From Pelagibacterales bacterium SAG-MED17 (GTDB lineage: Bacteria; Pseudomonadota; Alphaproteobacteria; Pelagibacterales; Pelagibacteraceae), in NCBI GenBank assembly GCA_014654115.1, contig JACWDO010000004.1:1-64000 (forward strand): a DNA stretch of 64,000 bases, given 5' to 3'. Each line of letters opens with the position of its first letter. The stretch's first letter is position 1. The translations under genes and the position numbers were made by a program. The notes below the pieces were generated by a model. The model saw nothing but the letters and a program-made list of their open reading frames with translations. It was not told where the DNA came from and searched no databases. This document shows positions 32,054-43,396 of the stretch, one piece after another.

Positions 32054-32644
32054 ATGAATTATAGCTTCGAATATATCGATATAATACTACTCGCAATGAT
32101 AGCAGGATTTATTTTCCTTAGATTAAGAGGAATTTTAGGAAAAAAAACGGGTTTTGAGGAAAATATTAATTCAAGTTTCCCTCACGAAGAAGTTCCAGAA
32201 ACTAAAGTTTCTCCCGTTTTAAATGCTGAAACTTTTGACGATGCAGCAAAAAAAGATTTTCTTAATGGAGCGAAGATAGCTTACGAAAGTGTTATTACTA
32301 GTTTTTCAAAAGGAGACCTCAAATCAATAAAAAATCTTCTGGCAAAAGATGTATATGATCAATTTGATGAAGCCATCAGGGATAAACAAGCAAGAAATGA
32401 AACTTCAGATACCACATTCATAGGCATTAACTCTGCAGAAATCAAAGATCATAATCAAAACAAAAATATGCTTGAAGTAAGTGTAGAATTTGTAAGTGAA
32501 ATTATATCTTGTATCAAAGACAAAGATAATAAAGTCGTTTCGGGTGATGCTCAAAAAGTAAAAAAAGTCCTAGATACTTGGAAATTTATTAAAGACAGTA
32601 CATCAAAAAATCCTAACTGGTTAATAGTAGACACCCAGGCCTAG
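32054..32644 (+). CDS. Tim44-like domain protein
   Basis: N-terminal TM, FLNGAKIAYESVITSFSKGDLKSIKNLLAKDVYDQF, C-terminal WKFIKDSTSKNPNWLIVDTQA. Confidence 0.9.
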   Translation: MNYSFEYIDIILLAMIAGFIFLRLRGILGKKTGFEENINSSFPHEEVPETKVSPVLNAETFDDAAKKDFLNGAKIAYESVITSFSKGDLKSIKNLLAKDVYDQFDEAIRDKQARNETSDTTFIGINSAEIKDHNQNKNMLEVSVEFVSEIISCIKDKDNKVVSGDAQKVKKVLDTWKFIKDSTSKNPNWLIVDTQA

Positions 32645-33061
32645 TTGATTAAAAAAATATCAGACAAAGACAAAAAAGACTGGCAAGACTTTTTAAATAG
32701 TACTGAAAAATTAGAAATTAAAGATCAAAAAATTTCTTCAACACCCAATAGATACATCGAACAATCCATTGATTTACATGGTTATACTTTAGAAGAAGCA
32801 AACCAAAAAATGACTTCCTATATAGAAGAATGTTTCTTAAATGGAGTTAATAAAATTAGTGTAATCACAGGAAAGGGTCTAAGATCAAAAAATTTAAATG
32901 ATCCATACCAATCTAACAATTTGAGTATATTAAAACATTCAGTACCTAATTTTATTAAAAACAATGATCATCTAATGAGTAAAATTATTAGTATAGATTT
33001 TGAGGCTGTTGAAAATCCGTCTGTTGGAAATTTTGATATTTTTTTGAAAAAAAAAAAATAA
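32645..33061 (+). CDS. Smr domain protein (TTG start)
   Basis: QSIDLHGYTLEEANQKM, KISVITGKGLRSK. Confidence 0.87.
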   Translation: MIKKISDKDKKDWQDFLNSTEKLEIKDQKISSTPNRYIEQSIDLHGYTLEEANQKMTSYIEECFLNGVNKISVITGKGLRSKNLNDPYQSNNLSILKHSVPNFIKNNDHLMSKIISIDFEAVENPSVGNFDIFLKKKK

Positions 33062-33064
33062 CTA

Positions 33065-34435
33065 TTACAAAATAAATTTTGAAAGATCTGCGTCTTTAAC
33101 AAGTTCACCAATATTTTTCTTAATATAATCCGAGTCTATGCTGATTTTTTCACCAGCTCTATCTGTTGCCGTAAAACTAATTTCATCTAAAACTCTTTCA
33201 ATAATAGTATGCAGTCTTCTAGCCCCAATATTTTCAACGGTCGTATTCACTTCGCTTGCGATTGTTGCAATTGTATCTATTCCATCTTCAGTAAATTCTA
33301 AGTCAACGTTTTCTGTTTTAAGTAGAGCTTTGTATTGTTTTATTAAACTATTGTCTGGCTCTTTAAGAATTCGCTTAAAATCATCACTATTCAATGCATC
33401 TAGCTCAACTCTGATTGGCAATCTTCCTTGAAGCTCAGGTAAAAGATCTGATGGTTTTGCTAATTGAAATGCCCCAGAAGCTATAAATAATATGTGGTCT
33501 GTTTTGATTGGACCGTATTTAGTGCTTACTGTTGTACCCTCTATTAAAGGAAGCAAGTCTCTTTGAACCCCTTCTCTCGATACATCGCCGCCAACTCTAT
33601 CAGTTCTTGCTGAAATTTTATCTATTTCATCTAAAAATACGATACCATTGTTCTCAGTAGTATTTTTTGCTGATTTAATAATTTTGTCTTGTTCGATTAA
33701 TTTATCAGCCTCCTCATTTAATAAAATTTCGTGAGATTCTTTAACAGACATTTTTTTCTTTTTAGCTTTTTGGCCCATTGATTTTCCAAGCATATCTGAA
33801 ATATTAATCATGCCGACATTTGCACCAGGCATCCCAGGAATTTCAAATGATGGCATTCCACTATTACTTTCTGTAACAGCTACCTCAATTTCATTATCGT
33901 CTAGGTCGCCATCTCTTAATCTTTTCCTAAAACTTTCTCTTGTTGCTACACTTGCTTTATTTCCAACAATTGCATCAAGAACCCTGTCCTCTGCTAGTTT
34001 CTGTGCCTTTGAATGAACTTCTTTTCTTTTTTTCACTTTTTCCATTGCAATAGCAATCTCTAAAAGATCTCTAATTATTTGTTCAACATCTCTTCCTACA
34101 TATCCTACTTCTGTAAATCTTGTTGCTTCAACTTTAACAAAGGGTGCTTCAGCTAATTTTGACAACCTTCTAGATATTTCTGTTTTACCAACTCCAGTTG
34201 GTCCCATCATAAGAATATTTTTTGGAAGAACTTCATCTTTCATATCACCTTCTAAAGCTTGTCTTCTCCATCTATTTCTCAAAGCAATAGCAACAGCTCT
34301 CTTTGCATTATTTTGTCCAACAACAAATCTATCTAACTCAGATACTATTTCTCTTGGAGTTAATGAATTTTGAATACTATTCTTTTCTTTCCTAACTTTT
34401 GAATTTGGTAGCGTTGTGACGTTTGATTTTTCCAT
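33065..34435 (-). CDS. hslU: HslU ATPase
   Basis: [55 protein letters not shown]. Confidence 0.99.
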   Translation of the reverse strand: MEKSNVTTLPNSKVRKEKNSIQNSLTPREIVSELDRFVVGQNNAKRAVAIALRNRWRRQALEGDMKDEVLPKNILMMGPTGVGKTEISRRLSKLAEAPFVKVEATRFTEVGYVGRDVEQIIRDLLEIAIAMEKVKKRKEVHSKAQKLAEDRVLDAIVGNKASVATRESFRKRLRDGDLDDNEIEVAVTESNSGMPSFEIPGMPGANVGMINISDMLGKSMGQKAKKKKMSVKESHEILLNEEADKLIEQDKIIKSAKNTTENNGIVFLDEIDKISARTDRVGGDVSREGVQRDLLPLIEGTTVSTKYGPIKTDHILFIASGAFQLAKPSDLLPELQGRLPIRVELDALNSDDFKRILKEPDNSLIKQYKALLKTENVDLEFTEDGIDTIATIASEVNTTVENIGARRLHTIIERVLDEISFTATDRAGEKISIDSDYIKKNIGELVKDADLSKFIL

Positions 34436-34436
34436 T

Positions 34437-34952
34437 CTAAATTTTCTCTATGTTTAAATTATCATTAGTGAAAACACATATTTCAGATGCAACTTTAATT
34501 GCCTTTTTTGCAATCTCTTCTGCTGACAAATCTGTATCCATTAATACTTTAGCAGATGCTAATGCATAATTTCCACCAGATCCTATTCCAATAACATCTC
34601 CTTCAGGCTCTAAAACATCACCAGTTCCTGAAATAATAAAACTATTTTCCTTATCTCCTACTGCCATCAAGGCTTCTAATCTTCTTAAATACTTATCTGT
34701 TCGCCAATCTTTAGCTAATTCAACAGCTGCTCTTGCTAAATTTCCAGCATGTTTTTCTAGTTTAGATTCTAATCTTTCAAATAATGTTAAGGCATCTGCC
34801 GTAGAACCAGCAAATCCCGCGATCACATTTCTTTTCTCAATCTTACGAACTTTATTTGCAGTTTTCTTAATTACTGTATTTCCCATGCTTACTTGGCCAT
34901 CACCTGCAACTACTACTTCATTGTTTTTTCTTATTAATACTATTGTTGTCAT
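34437..34952 (-). CDS. hslV: HslV protease
   Basis: [36 protein letters not shown]. Confidence 0.99.
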   Translation of the reverse strand: MTTIVLIRKNNEVVVAGDGQVSMGNTVIKKTANKVRKIEKRNVIAGFAGSTADALTLFERLESKLEKHAGNLARAAVELAKDWRTDKYLRRLEALMAVGDKENSFIISGTGDVLEPEGDVIGIGSGGNYALASAKVLMDTDLSAEEIAKKAIKVASEICVFTNDNLNIEKI

Positions 34953-35043
34953 GGATTATAGATGGATACTAAATCCAATAGTTCAAGACCGAGGCTAGAA
35001 TTATTGCCATAATTGAATAATAGATATATACCTTTTTCAGATT

Positions 35044-35634
35044 ATGAAACGTAAAGCCAAAATAAGTCGAAAAACAAAAGAGACCAGTATCAGTGTTGAT
35101 TTAAACATAGATGGTAAAGGTAAATACAAAGTTGACACAGGTATAGGATTTTTAGATCACATGCTTGAGCAATTATCAAAACATTCTTCAATGGATATGA
35201 ATATCAAAGCTAAAGGTGATACGCATATTGATCTTCACCACACAACAGAAGATACAGGAATTGCAATTGGAGAATGTTTGAAAAAAGCTTCTAAAAAATT
35301 TGTTGGCATTAAAAGATATGCACATGCGATGATTCCGATGGATGAAACATTAACTAGAGTTGCAATCGATGTTTCAAATAGACCCTATTTAATTTGGAAA
35401 GTAAAATTAAAAGTAGAAAAATTAGGTGAGATGGATACAGAATTATTTAAAGAATGGTTCCAAGCGTTTTCACAAGCCGCAGGTATTACTTTGCATGTTG
35501 AAAATATTTATGGTGATAACAGTCACCACATAATCGAATCTTGTTTTAAAGGATTAGCAAGATCATTGCGTACTGCTTTAGAGATGGATCCAAGAAATAA
35601 AACTACAATACCTTCTACAAAAGGTTCTTTATAA
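35044..35634 (+). CDS. hisB: Imidazoleglycerol-phosphate dehydratase
   Basis: [40 protein letters not shown]. Confidence 0.98.
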   Translation: MKRKAKISRKTKETSISVDLNIDGKGKYKVDTGIGFLDHMLEQLSKHSSMDMNIKAKGDTHIDLHHTTEDTGIAIGECLKKASKKFVGIKRYAHAMIPMDETLTRVAIDVSNRPYLIWKVKLKVEKLGEMDTELFKEWFQAFSQAAGITLHVENIYGDNSHHIIESCFKGLARSLRTALEMDPRNKTTIPSTKGSL

Positions 35635-35639
35635 ATTTA

Positions 35640-36266
35640 ATGAATGTCACAATTGTTGACTACAATTCAGGCAATATAAGTTCTGTAATTAATTCGTTTA
35701 AAGAAGTTGCAAAAGATAAAGTAAATATTGAAGTAACATCAGATCTTGCAACTATAAAAACTAGCGACAAAGTTGTATTACCTGGGCAAGGTTCTTTTAA
35801 AAGCTGTATTGATGGTCTCAATAGCATTAGTGGTTTGATAGATACTCTTAACGAGTTTGCAATTGAAAATAAGAAACCGCTTCTTGGAATTTGTGTTGGT
35901 CTTCAAATGTTTGCAGATGTTGGTTATGAGGAAGTTGAGACTAAAGGTTTAGGATGGATCTCAGGAAAAGTATCTAAAATTGATAACCAAGGCGGTAAAT
36001 TTAAGCTCCCACACATTGGTTGGAACGAAATTAATATAATAAAAGATAGCAAGATTTTCAAAGGAATAGAAAATAAATCCCACATGTACTTTGTTCATAG
36101 TTATGAGTTCGTACCCGAAGATAAATCTGTAATTTCAGCAACAACTGATTACTCATCAAATGTTGTTTGCGCTGCAGAAAAAGAAAATATATTTGGTACG
36201 CAATTTCACCCTGAAAAGAGTGATAAAATAGGACTGAAGTTGATTAAAAATTTTTTGGAGTTGTAG
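35640..36266 (+). CDS. hisH: Imidazole glycerol phosphate synthase, glutamine amidotransferase subunit
   Basis: VDYNSGNISSV, LPGQGSF, LGICVGLQMF, GTQFHPEKS. Confidence 0.97.
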   Translation: MNVTIVDYNSGNISSVINSFKEVAKDKVNIEVTSDLATIKTSDKVVLPGQGSFKSCIDGLNSISGLIDTLNEFAIENKKPLLGICVGLQMFADVGYEEVETKGLGWISGKVSKIDNQGGKFKLPHIGWNEINIIKDSKIFKGIENKSHMYFVHSYEFVPEDKSVISATTDYSSNVVCAAEKENIFGTQFHPEKSDKIGLKLIKNFLEL

Positions 36267-36268
36267 TT

Positions 36269-37225
36269 ATGAAATTTCTCTTAAGTATTTTATTTATTTA
36301 TTTATTGTTAATTGGAAAAGGTTTTTCTAAAATTTTAAATATAGATGATTTAGTTTATCTAGAAGTCCCAAGTAATTCTCATTATAAAAAAATTGAAAAT
36401 TCAAGTGCTTTTCAAGAAGATTTAGATTTTTTGGATGAACTTGGTATTAGTATTTATGTAGTAGGTAGTAAAAATGTAATCAATTTTTTTGATAAATTTT
36501 TCAAAGGACAAGATATTAATAATGAAGATTGGGTATTAGAACTAGTCTCAAAAATTGAAAAAAAAGCAAGCAAAACTAAAAGTAGAAAAGCTCTAGCAAG
36601 TTACGCAAAGAAAGAGATCAAAAGAACCTTTTTAAATTATGATTTAAATTTATGGACTATACTTTTAGTAGTGGATAAACCTTTTCAAGATAGTGAAATA
36701 GAAACTGAGATCATAAAAGCCTTGCAAGAGTATGGAATTTTAAATAATTTAAATAATCTTAGTAGTTCAGATCTTAAAAAAATTCAAAATATTATAAACA
36801 AAGAGATAAAAAAAAATTCTACGTTCGTAGCCGATCAAAACATAACTTATAAATTTAATCCATTGAGAGTATCTAAAGACAAATTCTCGGATATTTTTAT
36901 ATCAGGAAAAGCTAGTATCTCAGCATCAATATGGGATGAACTAAAATTTTCATATTCTGGAAAATATTATTTCACATTAAAAAATAGTATGATTTTTGGA
37001 GTGTATCAAGAATGTGTTCTTAAATGTAGTAATTTTAATGAAACATTTAAAAAAACTATAAAACCTATCTCTAATATCAGCTCGAATAAAAAATTAGATT
37101 ATGAAAAAAATTTAGAACCAAATGATGATTTTATAAATCAATTAAAACAACTTAACGATTTATATAAATCTGGAGTTTTGACCAAAGAAGAGTTTGAAAA
37201 AGCAAAGAAAAGAATATTAAACTAA
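36269..37225 (+). CDS. Hypothetical exported protein with C-terminal SHOCT-like motif, inside the his cluster
   Basis: Signal peptide; C-terminus FINQLKQLNDLYKSGVLTKEEFEKAKKRIL is SHOCT-like. Confidence 0.75.
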   Translation: MKFLLSILFIYLLLIGKGFSKILNIDDLVYLEVPSNSHYKKIENSSAFQEDLDFLDELGISIYVVGSKNVINFFDKFFKGQDINNEDWVLELVSKIEKKASKTKSRKALASYAKKEIKRTFLNYDLNLWTILLVVDKPFQDSEIETEIIKALQEYGILNNLNNLSSSDLKKIQNIINKEIKKNSTFVADQNITYKFNPLRVSKDKFSDIFISGKASISASIWDELKFSYSGKYYFTLKNSMIFGVYQECVLKCSNFNETFKKTIKPISNISSNKKLDYEKNLEPNDDFINQLKQLNDLYKSGVLTKEEFEKAKKRILN

Positions 37226-37950
37226 TGAAAATATTTCCTGCAATAGATATTAAAGATAAAAAGTGCGTGAGGTTAGTAAAAGGAGACTTTGATAATAAAA
37301 CTGAATATAACATGTCCCCAGTTGAACAAGCTGGAAAGTATAAAGACCATGGATTTAAAAATCTGCACATAGTTGATTTAGATGGAGCGTTGACAGGAGA
37401 GACTGTAAACATAGATATTATTAAGGAAATTGTTGGTAAATTTGATCTTAAAATTGAAATAGGTGGTGGTGTTAGAAACTTTGAAAGTATTCAAAAATAT
37501 GCTGATGCCGGTGTTGAAAAAGTAATTTTAGGAAGTGCTGCAATTAAAGATAAAAATTTTTTAAAAGAAGCTTGTCAAAAATTTCCAGATAAAATTGCTT
37601 TAGGTCTAGATGCTAAAGATGGCTATCTATCTGTATCTGGATGGAAAGAAAATTCTAATTTAAAAATTTTAGATTATTTGAAAGAAGTAAATGATTTTGG
37701 AGCTAGTAGATTAATTTATACAGATATTAATAGAGATGGAATGAAAATGAGCCCAAATTTTGATGAAACAGAAAATGTAGCTAATAATTCAAATTGTCCT
37801 GTTATAATTTCAGGAGGTGTTTCATCAATAGATGATATTAAAAAAGCTAAAGAAATAAATAATAAAAATATTGAAGGTATCATAGTTGGTAAAGCTATAT
37901 ATGATGGTGATATTAAATTAGATGAACTTGTAAAAGAAATAAATGCTTAA
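37225..37950 (+). CDS. hisA: HisA isomerase
   Basis: [37 protein letters not shown]. Confidence 0.98.
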   Translation: MKIFPAIDIKDKKCVRLVKGDFDNKTEYNMSPVEQAGKYKDHGFKNLHIVDLDGALTGETVNIDIIKEIVGKFDLKIEIGGGVRNFESIQKYADAGVEKVILGSAAIKDKNFLKEACQKFPDKIALGLDAKDGYLSVSGWKENSNLKILDYLKEVNDFGASRLIYTDINRDGMKMSPNFDETENVANNSNCPVIISGGVSSIDDIKKAKEINNKNIEGIIVGKAIYDGDIKLDELVKEINA

Positions 37951-38698
37951 AAATAGAATTATACCATGTTTAGATGTTAAAAATGGAAGAGTTGTAAAAG
38001 GTATAAACTTTGTTGATTTACAAGATGCAGGTGATCCAGTGGAACAAGCAAAAATTTATAGTGATGGTGGAGCAGATGAAATTTGCTTTTTAGACATCAC
38101 TGCCTCAAATGAAAATAGAGATACTATTTATGAAGTTGTAAAAAAAACTTCAAAAAAATGTTTTGTACCTTTAACAGTTGGTGGTGGAGTTAGAAGTGTA
38201 GATGATATTAGTAAGCTTTTAAATTGTGGAGCTGACAAAGTTTCAATTAATACTGCTGCTGTTCAAAACGCTGATGTTGTAGTTCAAAGCTCAAAAAAAT
38301 TTGGCTCTCAATGTATTGTAGTTGCAATAGATGCTAAGAAAAATGGAGAAAAATGGGAAGTATTTACTCACGGTGGCAGAAATAATACTGGAATTGATGC
38401 TTTAGAGTTTGCAAAAAAGATGGAAGAGAGTGGCGCAGGTGAGTTGTTAGTGACTTCAATGGACAGAGACGGCACTCAGGTAGGCTATGACATTGATTTG
38501 ATGTCTAAAATTTCATCTAAGGTGAACATACCTACTATAGCATCAGGAGGAGTTGGTGATCTTGATCACTTAGTTGATGGCATCAAATTAGGTAATGCTA
38601 GTGCGGTTTTAGCAGCTTCTATATTTCACTACGGTAAATATTCTGTCAAAGAAGCCAAAGAATATTTGGACTCAAAAGGAATACCTGTTAGGATTTGA
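37943..38698 (+). CDS. hisF: HisF cyclase
   Basis: [41 protein letters not shown]. Confidence 0.99.
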   Translation: MLKNRIIPCLDVKNGRVVKGINFVDLQDAGDPVEQAKIYSDGGADEICFLDITASNENRDTIYEVVKKTSKKCFVPLTVGGGVRSVDDISKLLNCGADKVSINTAAVQNADVVVQSSKKFGSQCIVVAIDAKKNGEKWEVFTHGGRNNTGIDALEFAKKMEESGAGELLVTSMDRDGTQVGYDIDLMSKISSKVNIPTIASGGVGDLDHLVDGIKLGNASAVLAASIFHYGKYSVKEAKEYLDSKGIPVRI

Positions 38699-38699
38699 G

Positions 38700-38972
38700 A
38701 TGCTAAATACCCTCGAGAGCCTATTTAAACTCGCAAGAGAAAGAAAATCTTCACCAGTTGATGGTTCGTATACTAATAAGCTTCTAAGCGATAAATCTTT
38801 GAGCAAAGCTAAAGTTTTAGAGGAAATAAATGAATTGATAGAGGCAGTAGAAGAAGATACAAATAAAATTCATGAAGCTGCAGATGTGTTTTATCATCTA
38901 GCCATGTACCTTGAAGCAAATAATATTAAAATTGAAGATGTAATGATTGAATTAGATAAAAGAAAAAAATGA
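38700..38972 (+). CDS. hisE: Phosphoribosyl-ATP pyrophosphatase
   Basis: SPVDGSYTNKLL, EEINELIEAV, HEAADVFYHLAMYL. Confidence 0.92.
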   Translation: MLNTLESLFKLARERKSSPVDGSYTNKLLSDKSLSKAKVLEEINELIEAVEEDTNKIHEAADVFYHLAMYLEANNIKIEDVMIELDKRKK

Positions 38973-39907
38973 GCCATAAATTCTATAAACCTGCAAGATC
39001 AAGATTACAAAGAAGTGAATTAGCAGTCCCGGGATCATCTCCTAAAATGTTTGAGAAAGCTCTAAGTTCAGCATCAGATTATGTTTTTTTAGATTTGGAA
39101 GATGCAGTTTCTCCTAATGATAAAATTACCGCTAGAGCAAATGTTATTAAGTCTTTAAATGAAATGGATTGGAGAGGTAGTGGTAAAACTATTTCTGTAA
39201 GAATAAATAGTTTAGATACTCATTACATGTATTCTGATTTAATTGAGATTGTTGAACAAGCTGGAGAAAATGTTGATACAATTTTAATTCCAAAAGCTGG
39301 AACCGCAAGTGACGTTTATATGGTTGATTGTTTGTTAACTCAAATTGAGACAAATAAAAAATTAAAAAATAAAATTGGTATTGAGTGTTTAATCGAAACT
39401 GCTTTGGGAATGTCGAATATAAAAGAAATTGCAACCTCAAGTGAAAGATTAGAGGCATTACACTTTGGTGTTGCAGATTATGCAGCAAGCTTAAGGGCAC
39501 GTACTACAGTTATAGGTGGATTAAATCCTAATTATCCAGGTGACCAGTGGCATCATGGTTTATCAGAATTAGTAATGACTTGTAGAGCATATGGACTAAG
39601 ACCAATTGATGGACCATTTGGAGATTTTAATGATCCTGATTCTTATACAGATGCTGCTAAAAGAGGCGCTGCAATTGGTATTGAGGGTAAATGGGCCATA
39701 CATCCTTCACAAATTGAATTAGCAAATAATGTATTCTCTCCACCAGAAGCCGAAGTTACTAAGGCTAAAAGGATCTTAGAAGAGCTAGAAAAGGCTGCCA
39801 AAGAAGGTAAAGGAGCTGCTCAGCTTGATGGCAGAATGATAGATGCTGCTTCAGCTAAAATGGCCGAAAACATTGTAAATATCGACAAGTTAATCCATAA
39901 TAAATAA
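38969..39907 (+). CDS. mcl: CoA ester lyase (L-malyl-CoA lyase-like, HpcH/HpaI family)
   Basis: RSELAVPGSSPKMFEKA, VFLDLEDAVSPNDK, VRINSLDT, adjacent malate-CoA ligase genes. Confidence 0.88.
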   Translation: MSHKFYKPARSRLQRSELAVPGSSPKMFEKALSSASDYVFLDLEDAVSPNDKITARANVIKSLNEMDWRGSGKTISVRINSLDTHYMYSDLIEIVEQAGENVDTILIPKAGTASDVYMVDCLLTQIETNKKLKNKIGIECLIETALGMSNIKEIATSSERLEALHFGVADYAASLRARTTVIGGLNPNYPGDQWHHGLSELVMTCRAYGLRPIDGPFGDFNDPDSYTDAAKRGAAIGIEGKWAIHPSQIELANNVFSPPEAEVTKAKRILEELEKAAKEGKGAAQLDGRMIDAASAKMAENIVNIDKLIHNK

Positions 39908-39915
39908 ATAAAATT

Positions 39916-41082
39916 ATGGACATTCACGAATATCAGGCAAAGAAAATACTTTCAAACTTTGGAGTTACAATTCCTCGAGGTGGAATTGTCTACAGTCCAG
40001 AAAATGCTGAGAACAAAGCTAGAGAAATTGGTGGATCAAGATGGGTAGTAAAGGCACAAATTCATTCTGGCGCAAGAGGAAAGGCTGGAGGTATAATTGT
40101 TTGTAACACCCCGTTAGAAGTTGCCCAAGCAACAGATAAATTATTGGGAAAAAAATTAGTAACAAATCAAACAGGACCTGAAGGAAAAATTGTAAATAGA
40201 ATTTATATTGAGGAAGCGACAGATATCGAAAAGGAATTATATTTAGGATTGGTATTTGATAGAAGTTCAGAAAGCATCATGGTTGTAGCATCTACAGAAG
40301 GTGGAATGAGTGTTGAAGAAATTTCAAAGGAAAAACCAGAAACAATAATTAGATCAAAAATTGAAGTTGCTGTAGGCATGCAAAGTTTTCAAGCTAGAGA
40401 ATTAGCATTTGGACTTGGAATAGAACCAGACTTAATTAGAAGAGCATCTGATACTATTATTGGATGTTATAAAGCTTTCAGTGAATTAGATGCAACAATG
40501 GTTGAAGTTAATCCACTGGTCATTTCAAAACAAAAACAAATATTAGCACTAGATTGTAAAATGAGTTTTGACAACAACGCTATGTTTAGAAGAAGTCAGG
40601 TTTCAGAACTTAGAGATAAAACACAAGAAGATTCAAAAGAAATTTTTGCATCCGATAGAGGTTTAAACTATGTCAGTTTAGATGGAAATATAGGTAATAT
40701 TATTAATGGTGCTGGTCTTGCAATGGCTTCAATGGATATGATTAAATTAGCTGGAGGATCTCCTGCAAACTTTTTAGATGTAGGTGGTGGTGCTACTCCA
40801 GAAAAAATAGTTAAAGCATTTAAATTAGTTACAATGGATGAAAAAGTTAAAGTAATTCTTGTAAATATTTTTGCTGGCATCAATAGATGCGATTGGGTTG
40901 CAGAAGGAATTGTAGATGCTTTGAAAAAAATTGAAATTAAAGTTCCATTAGTCATTCGTTTAGCGGGTACCAATGTTGAAAAAGGAAATCAAATTTTAAA
41001 AGAGAGTAAAATAAATTATATAGAGGCAAATACTTTAGAGGATGCAGCCAATAAAGCAGTTGCAGCACTAAATAAATCATGA
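39916..41082 (+). CDS. mtkA: Malate-CoA ligase beta subunit (SucC family)
   Basis: MDIHEYQAKKILSNFGVTIPRGG; VKAQIHSGARGKAGGI; NIFAGINRCDWVAEGIVDA resembles MtkA. Confidence 0.85.
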   Translation: MDIHEYQAKKILSNFGVTIPRGGIVYSPENAENKAREIGGSRWVVKAQIHSGARGKAGGIIVCNTPLEVAQATDKLLGKKLVTNQTGPEGKIVNRIYIEEATDIEKELYLGLVFDRSSESIMVVASTEGGMSVEEISKEKPETIIRSKIEVAVGMQSFQARELAFGLGIEPDLIRRASDTIIGCYKAFSELDATMVEVNPLVISKQKQILALDCKMSFDNNAMFRRSQVSELRDKTQEDSKEIFASDRGLNYVSLDGNIGNIINGAGLAMASMDMIKLAGGSPANFLDVGGGATPEKIVKAFKLVTMDEKVKVILVNIFAGINRCDWVAEGIVDALKKIEIKVPLVIRLAGTNVEKGNQILKESKINYIEANTLEDAANKAVAALNKS

Positions 41083-41966
41083 CTGTACTTGTAGATAAAA
41101 ATAGTAAGATAATTATTCAAGGTTTTACCGGAAAAATGGGATCTTTTCATGCAGATGAGATGATAAAATATGGCTCTAACGTAGTTGGCGGAGTAACTCC
41201 AGGAAAAGGAGGCTCAAAACATTTAAATTTACCTGTATTCAATACCGTGAAAGATGCCGTGAATGAAACAGGAGCTGACGCTTCAATTTTATTCGTACCC
41301 CCCGCTTTTGCAGCAGACTCTGCAATGGAAGCGGCTGATGCTGGAATTAAAACATGCGTAGCAATTGTTGATGGAATACCTTCACACGACATGATTAGAA
41401 TTAAAAGGTATATGAGAAGATATACTAAAAGTTCAAAAATGACTTTGGTTGGACCAAACTGTGCTGGAATTATAAGTCCCGGAAAATCAATGTTAGGAAT
41501 TATGCCAGGTCATATTTATAAAGAAGGAAGAGTTGGAATTATTAGTAGATCAGGAACCTTAGGTTATGAAGCTGCTCAGCAACTTAAAAATTTAAATATA
41601 GGTGTTTCAACAAGTGTAGGTATTGGGGGTGACCCAATAAATGGAAGTTCATTTAGAGATATTATAGAAAAGTTTGAAACAGACGACGAAACAGATACAA
41701 TTTTAATGATTGGTGAAATTGGAGGACCACAAGAAGTGGCAGCAGGAGAATTTGCAAAAGAAAACATGAAGAAACCAGTAATTGCATATATTGCTGGGTT
41801 GACCGCTCCAAAAGGAAGAGTAATGGGTCATGCAGGTGCAATAGTTTCAGCTTATGGAGAGAGTGCAATTGAAAAAGTTGAAATTTTGAAAGAATGTGGA
41901 ATTACAATTTCTAAAAATCCATCAGTTATGGGTGATACTGTAAAATCAGTTTTAGAAAAAATGTAA
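41079..41966 (+). CDS. mtkB: Malate-CoA ligase alpha subunit (SucD family)
   Basis: IIQGFTGKMGSFHADEMI, GGVTPGKGG, GPNCAGIISPGK, MGHAGAIV. Confidence 0.85.
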   Translation: MTVLVDKNSKIIIQGFTGKMGSFHADEMIKYGSNVVGGVTPGKGGSKHLNLPVFNTVKDAVNETGADASILFVPPAFAADSAMEAADAGIKTCVAIVDGIPSHDMIRIKRYMRRYTKSSKMTLVGPNCAGIISPGKSMLGIMPGHIYKEGRVGIISRSGTLGYEAAQQLKNLNIGVSTSVGIGGDPINGSSFRDIIEKFETDDETDTILMIGEIGGPQEVAAGEFAKENMKKPVIAYIAGLTAPKGRVMGHAGAIVSAYGESAIEKVEILKECGITISKNPSVMGDTVKSVLEKM

Positions 41967-41968
41967 CA

Positions 41969-42334
41969 ATGAGTTACGATGATAATAATATTTTCGCAAA
42001 AATATTAAGAAATGAAATACCTTGTAATAAAATTTATGAGGATGAATTTGTTTTATCCTTTCATGATATAAATCCTCAAAAAAAAATTCATGCTTTAGTA
42101 ATTCCTAAAGGAAAATATATTGACTTAGATGACTTTAGTCAAAATGCATCTCCTGAAGAAATGGTTGGATTGCTTAAGGGTATAAATATTGTAGCAAATA
42201 AACTAAATATTTCTGTTGATACAGGTAAGGGATATAGAGCGCTAGCAAATATAAGCGAAGACGGAGGGCAAGAAGTTCCACATCTGCATTTTCATTTGTT
42301 TGGTGGAGAGAAAATTGGAAAAATGGTTTCGTGA
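41969..42334 (+). CDS. HIT family protein
   Basis: IFAKILRNEIPCNKIYEDEF, GQEVPHLHFHLFGG. Confidence 0.96.
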   Translation: MSYDDNNIFAKILRNEIPCNKIYEDEFVLSFHDINPQKKIHALVIPKGKYIDLDDFSQNASPEEMVGLLKGINIVANKLNISVDTGKGYRALANISEDGGQEVPHLHFHLFGGEKIGKMVS

Positions 42335-42843
42335 AAATTAATGTAGACAGAAATTTTTTAGAAATAAATTCAATAAGAGATCTTAACTGTTCAAAAAGTC
42401 CAGGATCAAACTTTCAAATCAGTGAAGTAGACCCACCAGACTTCCAACTCAATAAGTTTTTTTACAAACAAATTGGAAGAAAGCATAGATGGATAGATAG
42501 ATTATCTTGGGGGGATCAAAAATGGATTGAGTATGTTGAAAATTCTAGAATAAAAACCTTTATTTTAAAGGATAATAACAACCTAGTTGGATATTACGAA
42601 ACTATCCGTGATTTCGACCATAATCATTCTGAAATCGCATATTTTGGTATCCTAGAGGAATATTTTGGAAGAAAATGTGGTGGCTACCTTCTCTCTGAGG
42701 CCATTAAGAAGTTATTTGAAGAAGGAATGTCAAGAGTTTGGCTACACACTTGTTCACTGGACCATGAAAATGCAATTAAAAACTATTTAGCTAGAGGAAT
42801 GCAGGTATTTAAATCTGAAAAGATAAATGTTGATCTTAATTAG
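42331..42843 (+). CDS. GNAT family N-acetyltransferase
   Basis: IAYFGILEEYFGRKCGGYLLSEAIKKLFEEGMSRVWLHTCSLDHENAIKNYLARGM. Confidence 0.87.
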   Translation: MKINVDRNFLEINSIRDLNCSKSPGSNFQISEVDPPDFQLNKFFYKQIGRKHRWIDRLSWGDQKWIEYVENSRIKTFILKDNNNLVGYYETIRDFDHNHSEIAYFGILEEYFGRKCGGYLLSEAIKKLFEEGMSRVWLHTCSLDHENAIKNYLARGMQVFKSEKINVDLN

Positions 42844-43396
42844 TATATTTTTGTATAGAAAATATTTTTTCTTCAACATCAATATTAATATTAATATCAC
42901 TTAAAAAAGTTTGTATTAGATTTTGATATACATCTTTAGTTTCCCAACCTATTAAATCTAAACTTTCTTTATCAAAAAAAACCTTAATTAAAGTATTTTC
43001 ATATTCAAAATTAAAGACATAATAAAAAGGGTAATTAGTATCATCTTCTGCCTTATTCATTTTTGAAATTAAAAAGTTTTTATCGAGAATAAAATTTAAA
43101 GGTGTTTTATCTAGTGGATATCTATAGTAATTTTTGATTTTATCTGAATTGATAACTAGAGATTTACCATTTGAAACCAGTATCTTGTTATAAATGTCAT
43201 AATATTCACAAAAAATTTTTTTAGGGTATAAAATTATACATTCTCCTTTTTCAATATTATTATTATCTATTTTCTGAGTAAATTTGAATTGTAAAGAATT
43301 TATACTTTCTAAGTGATTAATAATTTCTTGATTTGAAGAACTGTGCACGTTTATATTAAAAAAAAAAATCAAAAAAAAAATTAAATATTTTTTCAT
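42836..43396 (-). CDS. lolA: Outer-membrane lipoprotein carrier LolA-like
   Basis: Signal peptide; LESINSLQFKFTQKI; downstream of ftsK as in many alphaproteobacteria. Confidence 0.8.
   Translation of the reverse strand: MKKYLIFFLIFFFNINVHSSSNQEIINHLESINSLQFKFTQKIDNNNIEKGECIILYPKKIFCEYYDIYNKILVSNGKSLVINSDKIKNYYRYPLDKTPLNFILDKNFLISKMNKAEDDTNYPFYYVFNFEYENTLIKVFFDKESLDLIGWETKDVYQNLIQTFLSDININIDVEEKIFSIQKYTN

Noticed and set aside
39189-39500. Antisense ORF opposite the malyl-CoA lyase gene
   Set aside because: Overlaps a strong conserved gene; composition dominated by Leu/Gln/Phe, typical of a reverse-frame artefact.
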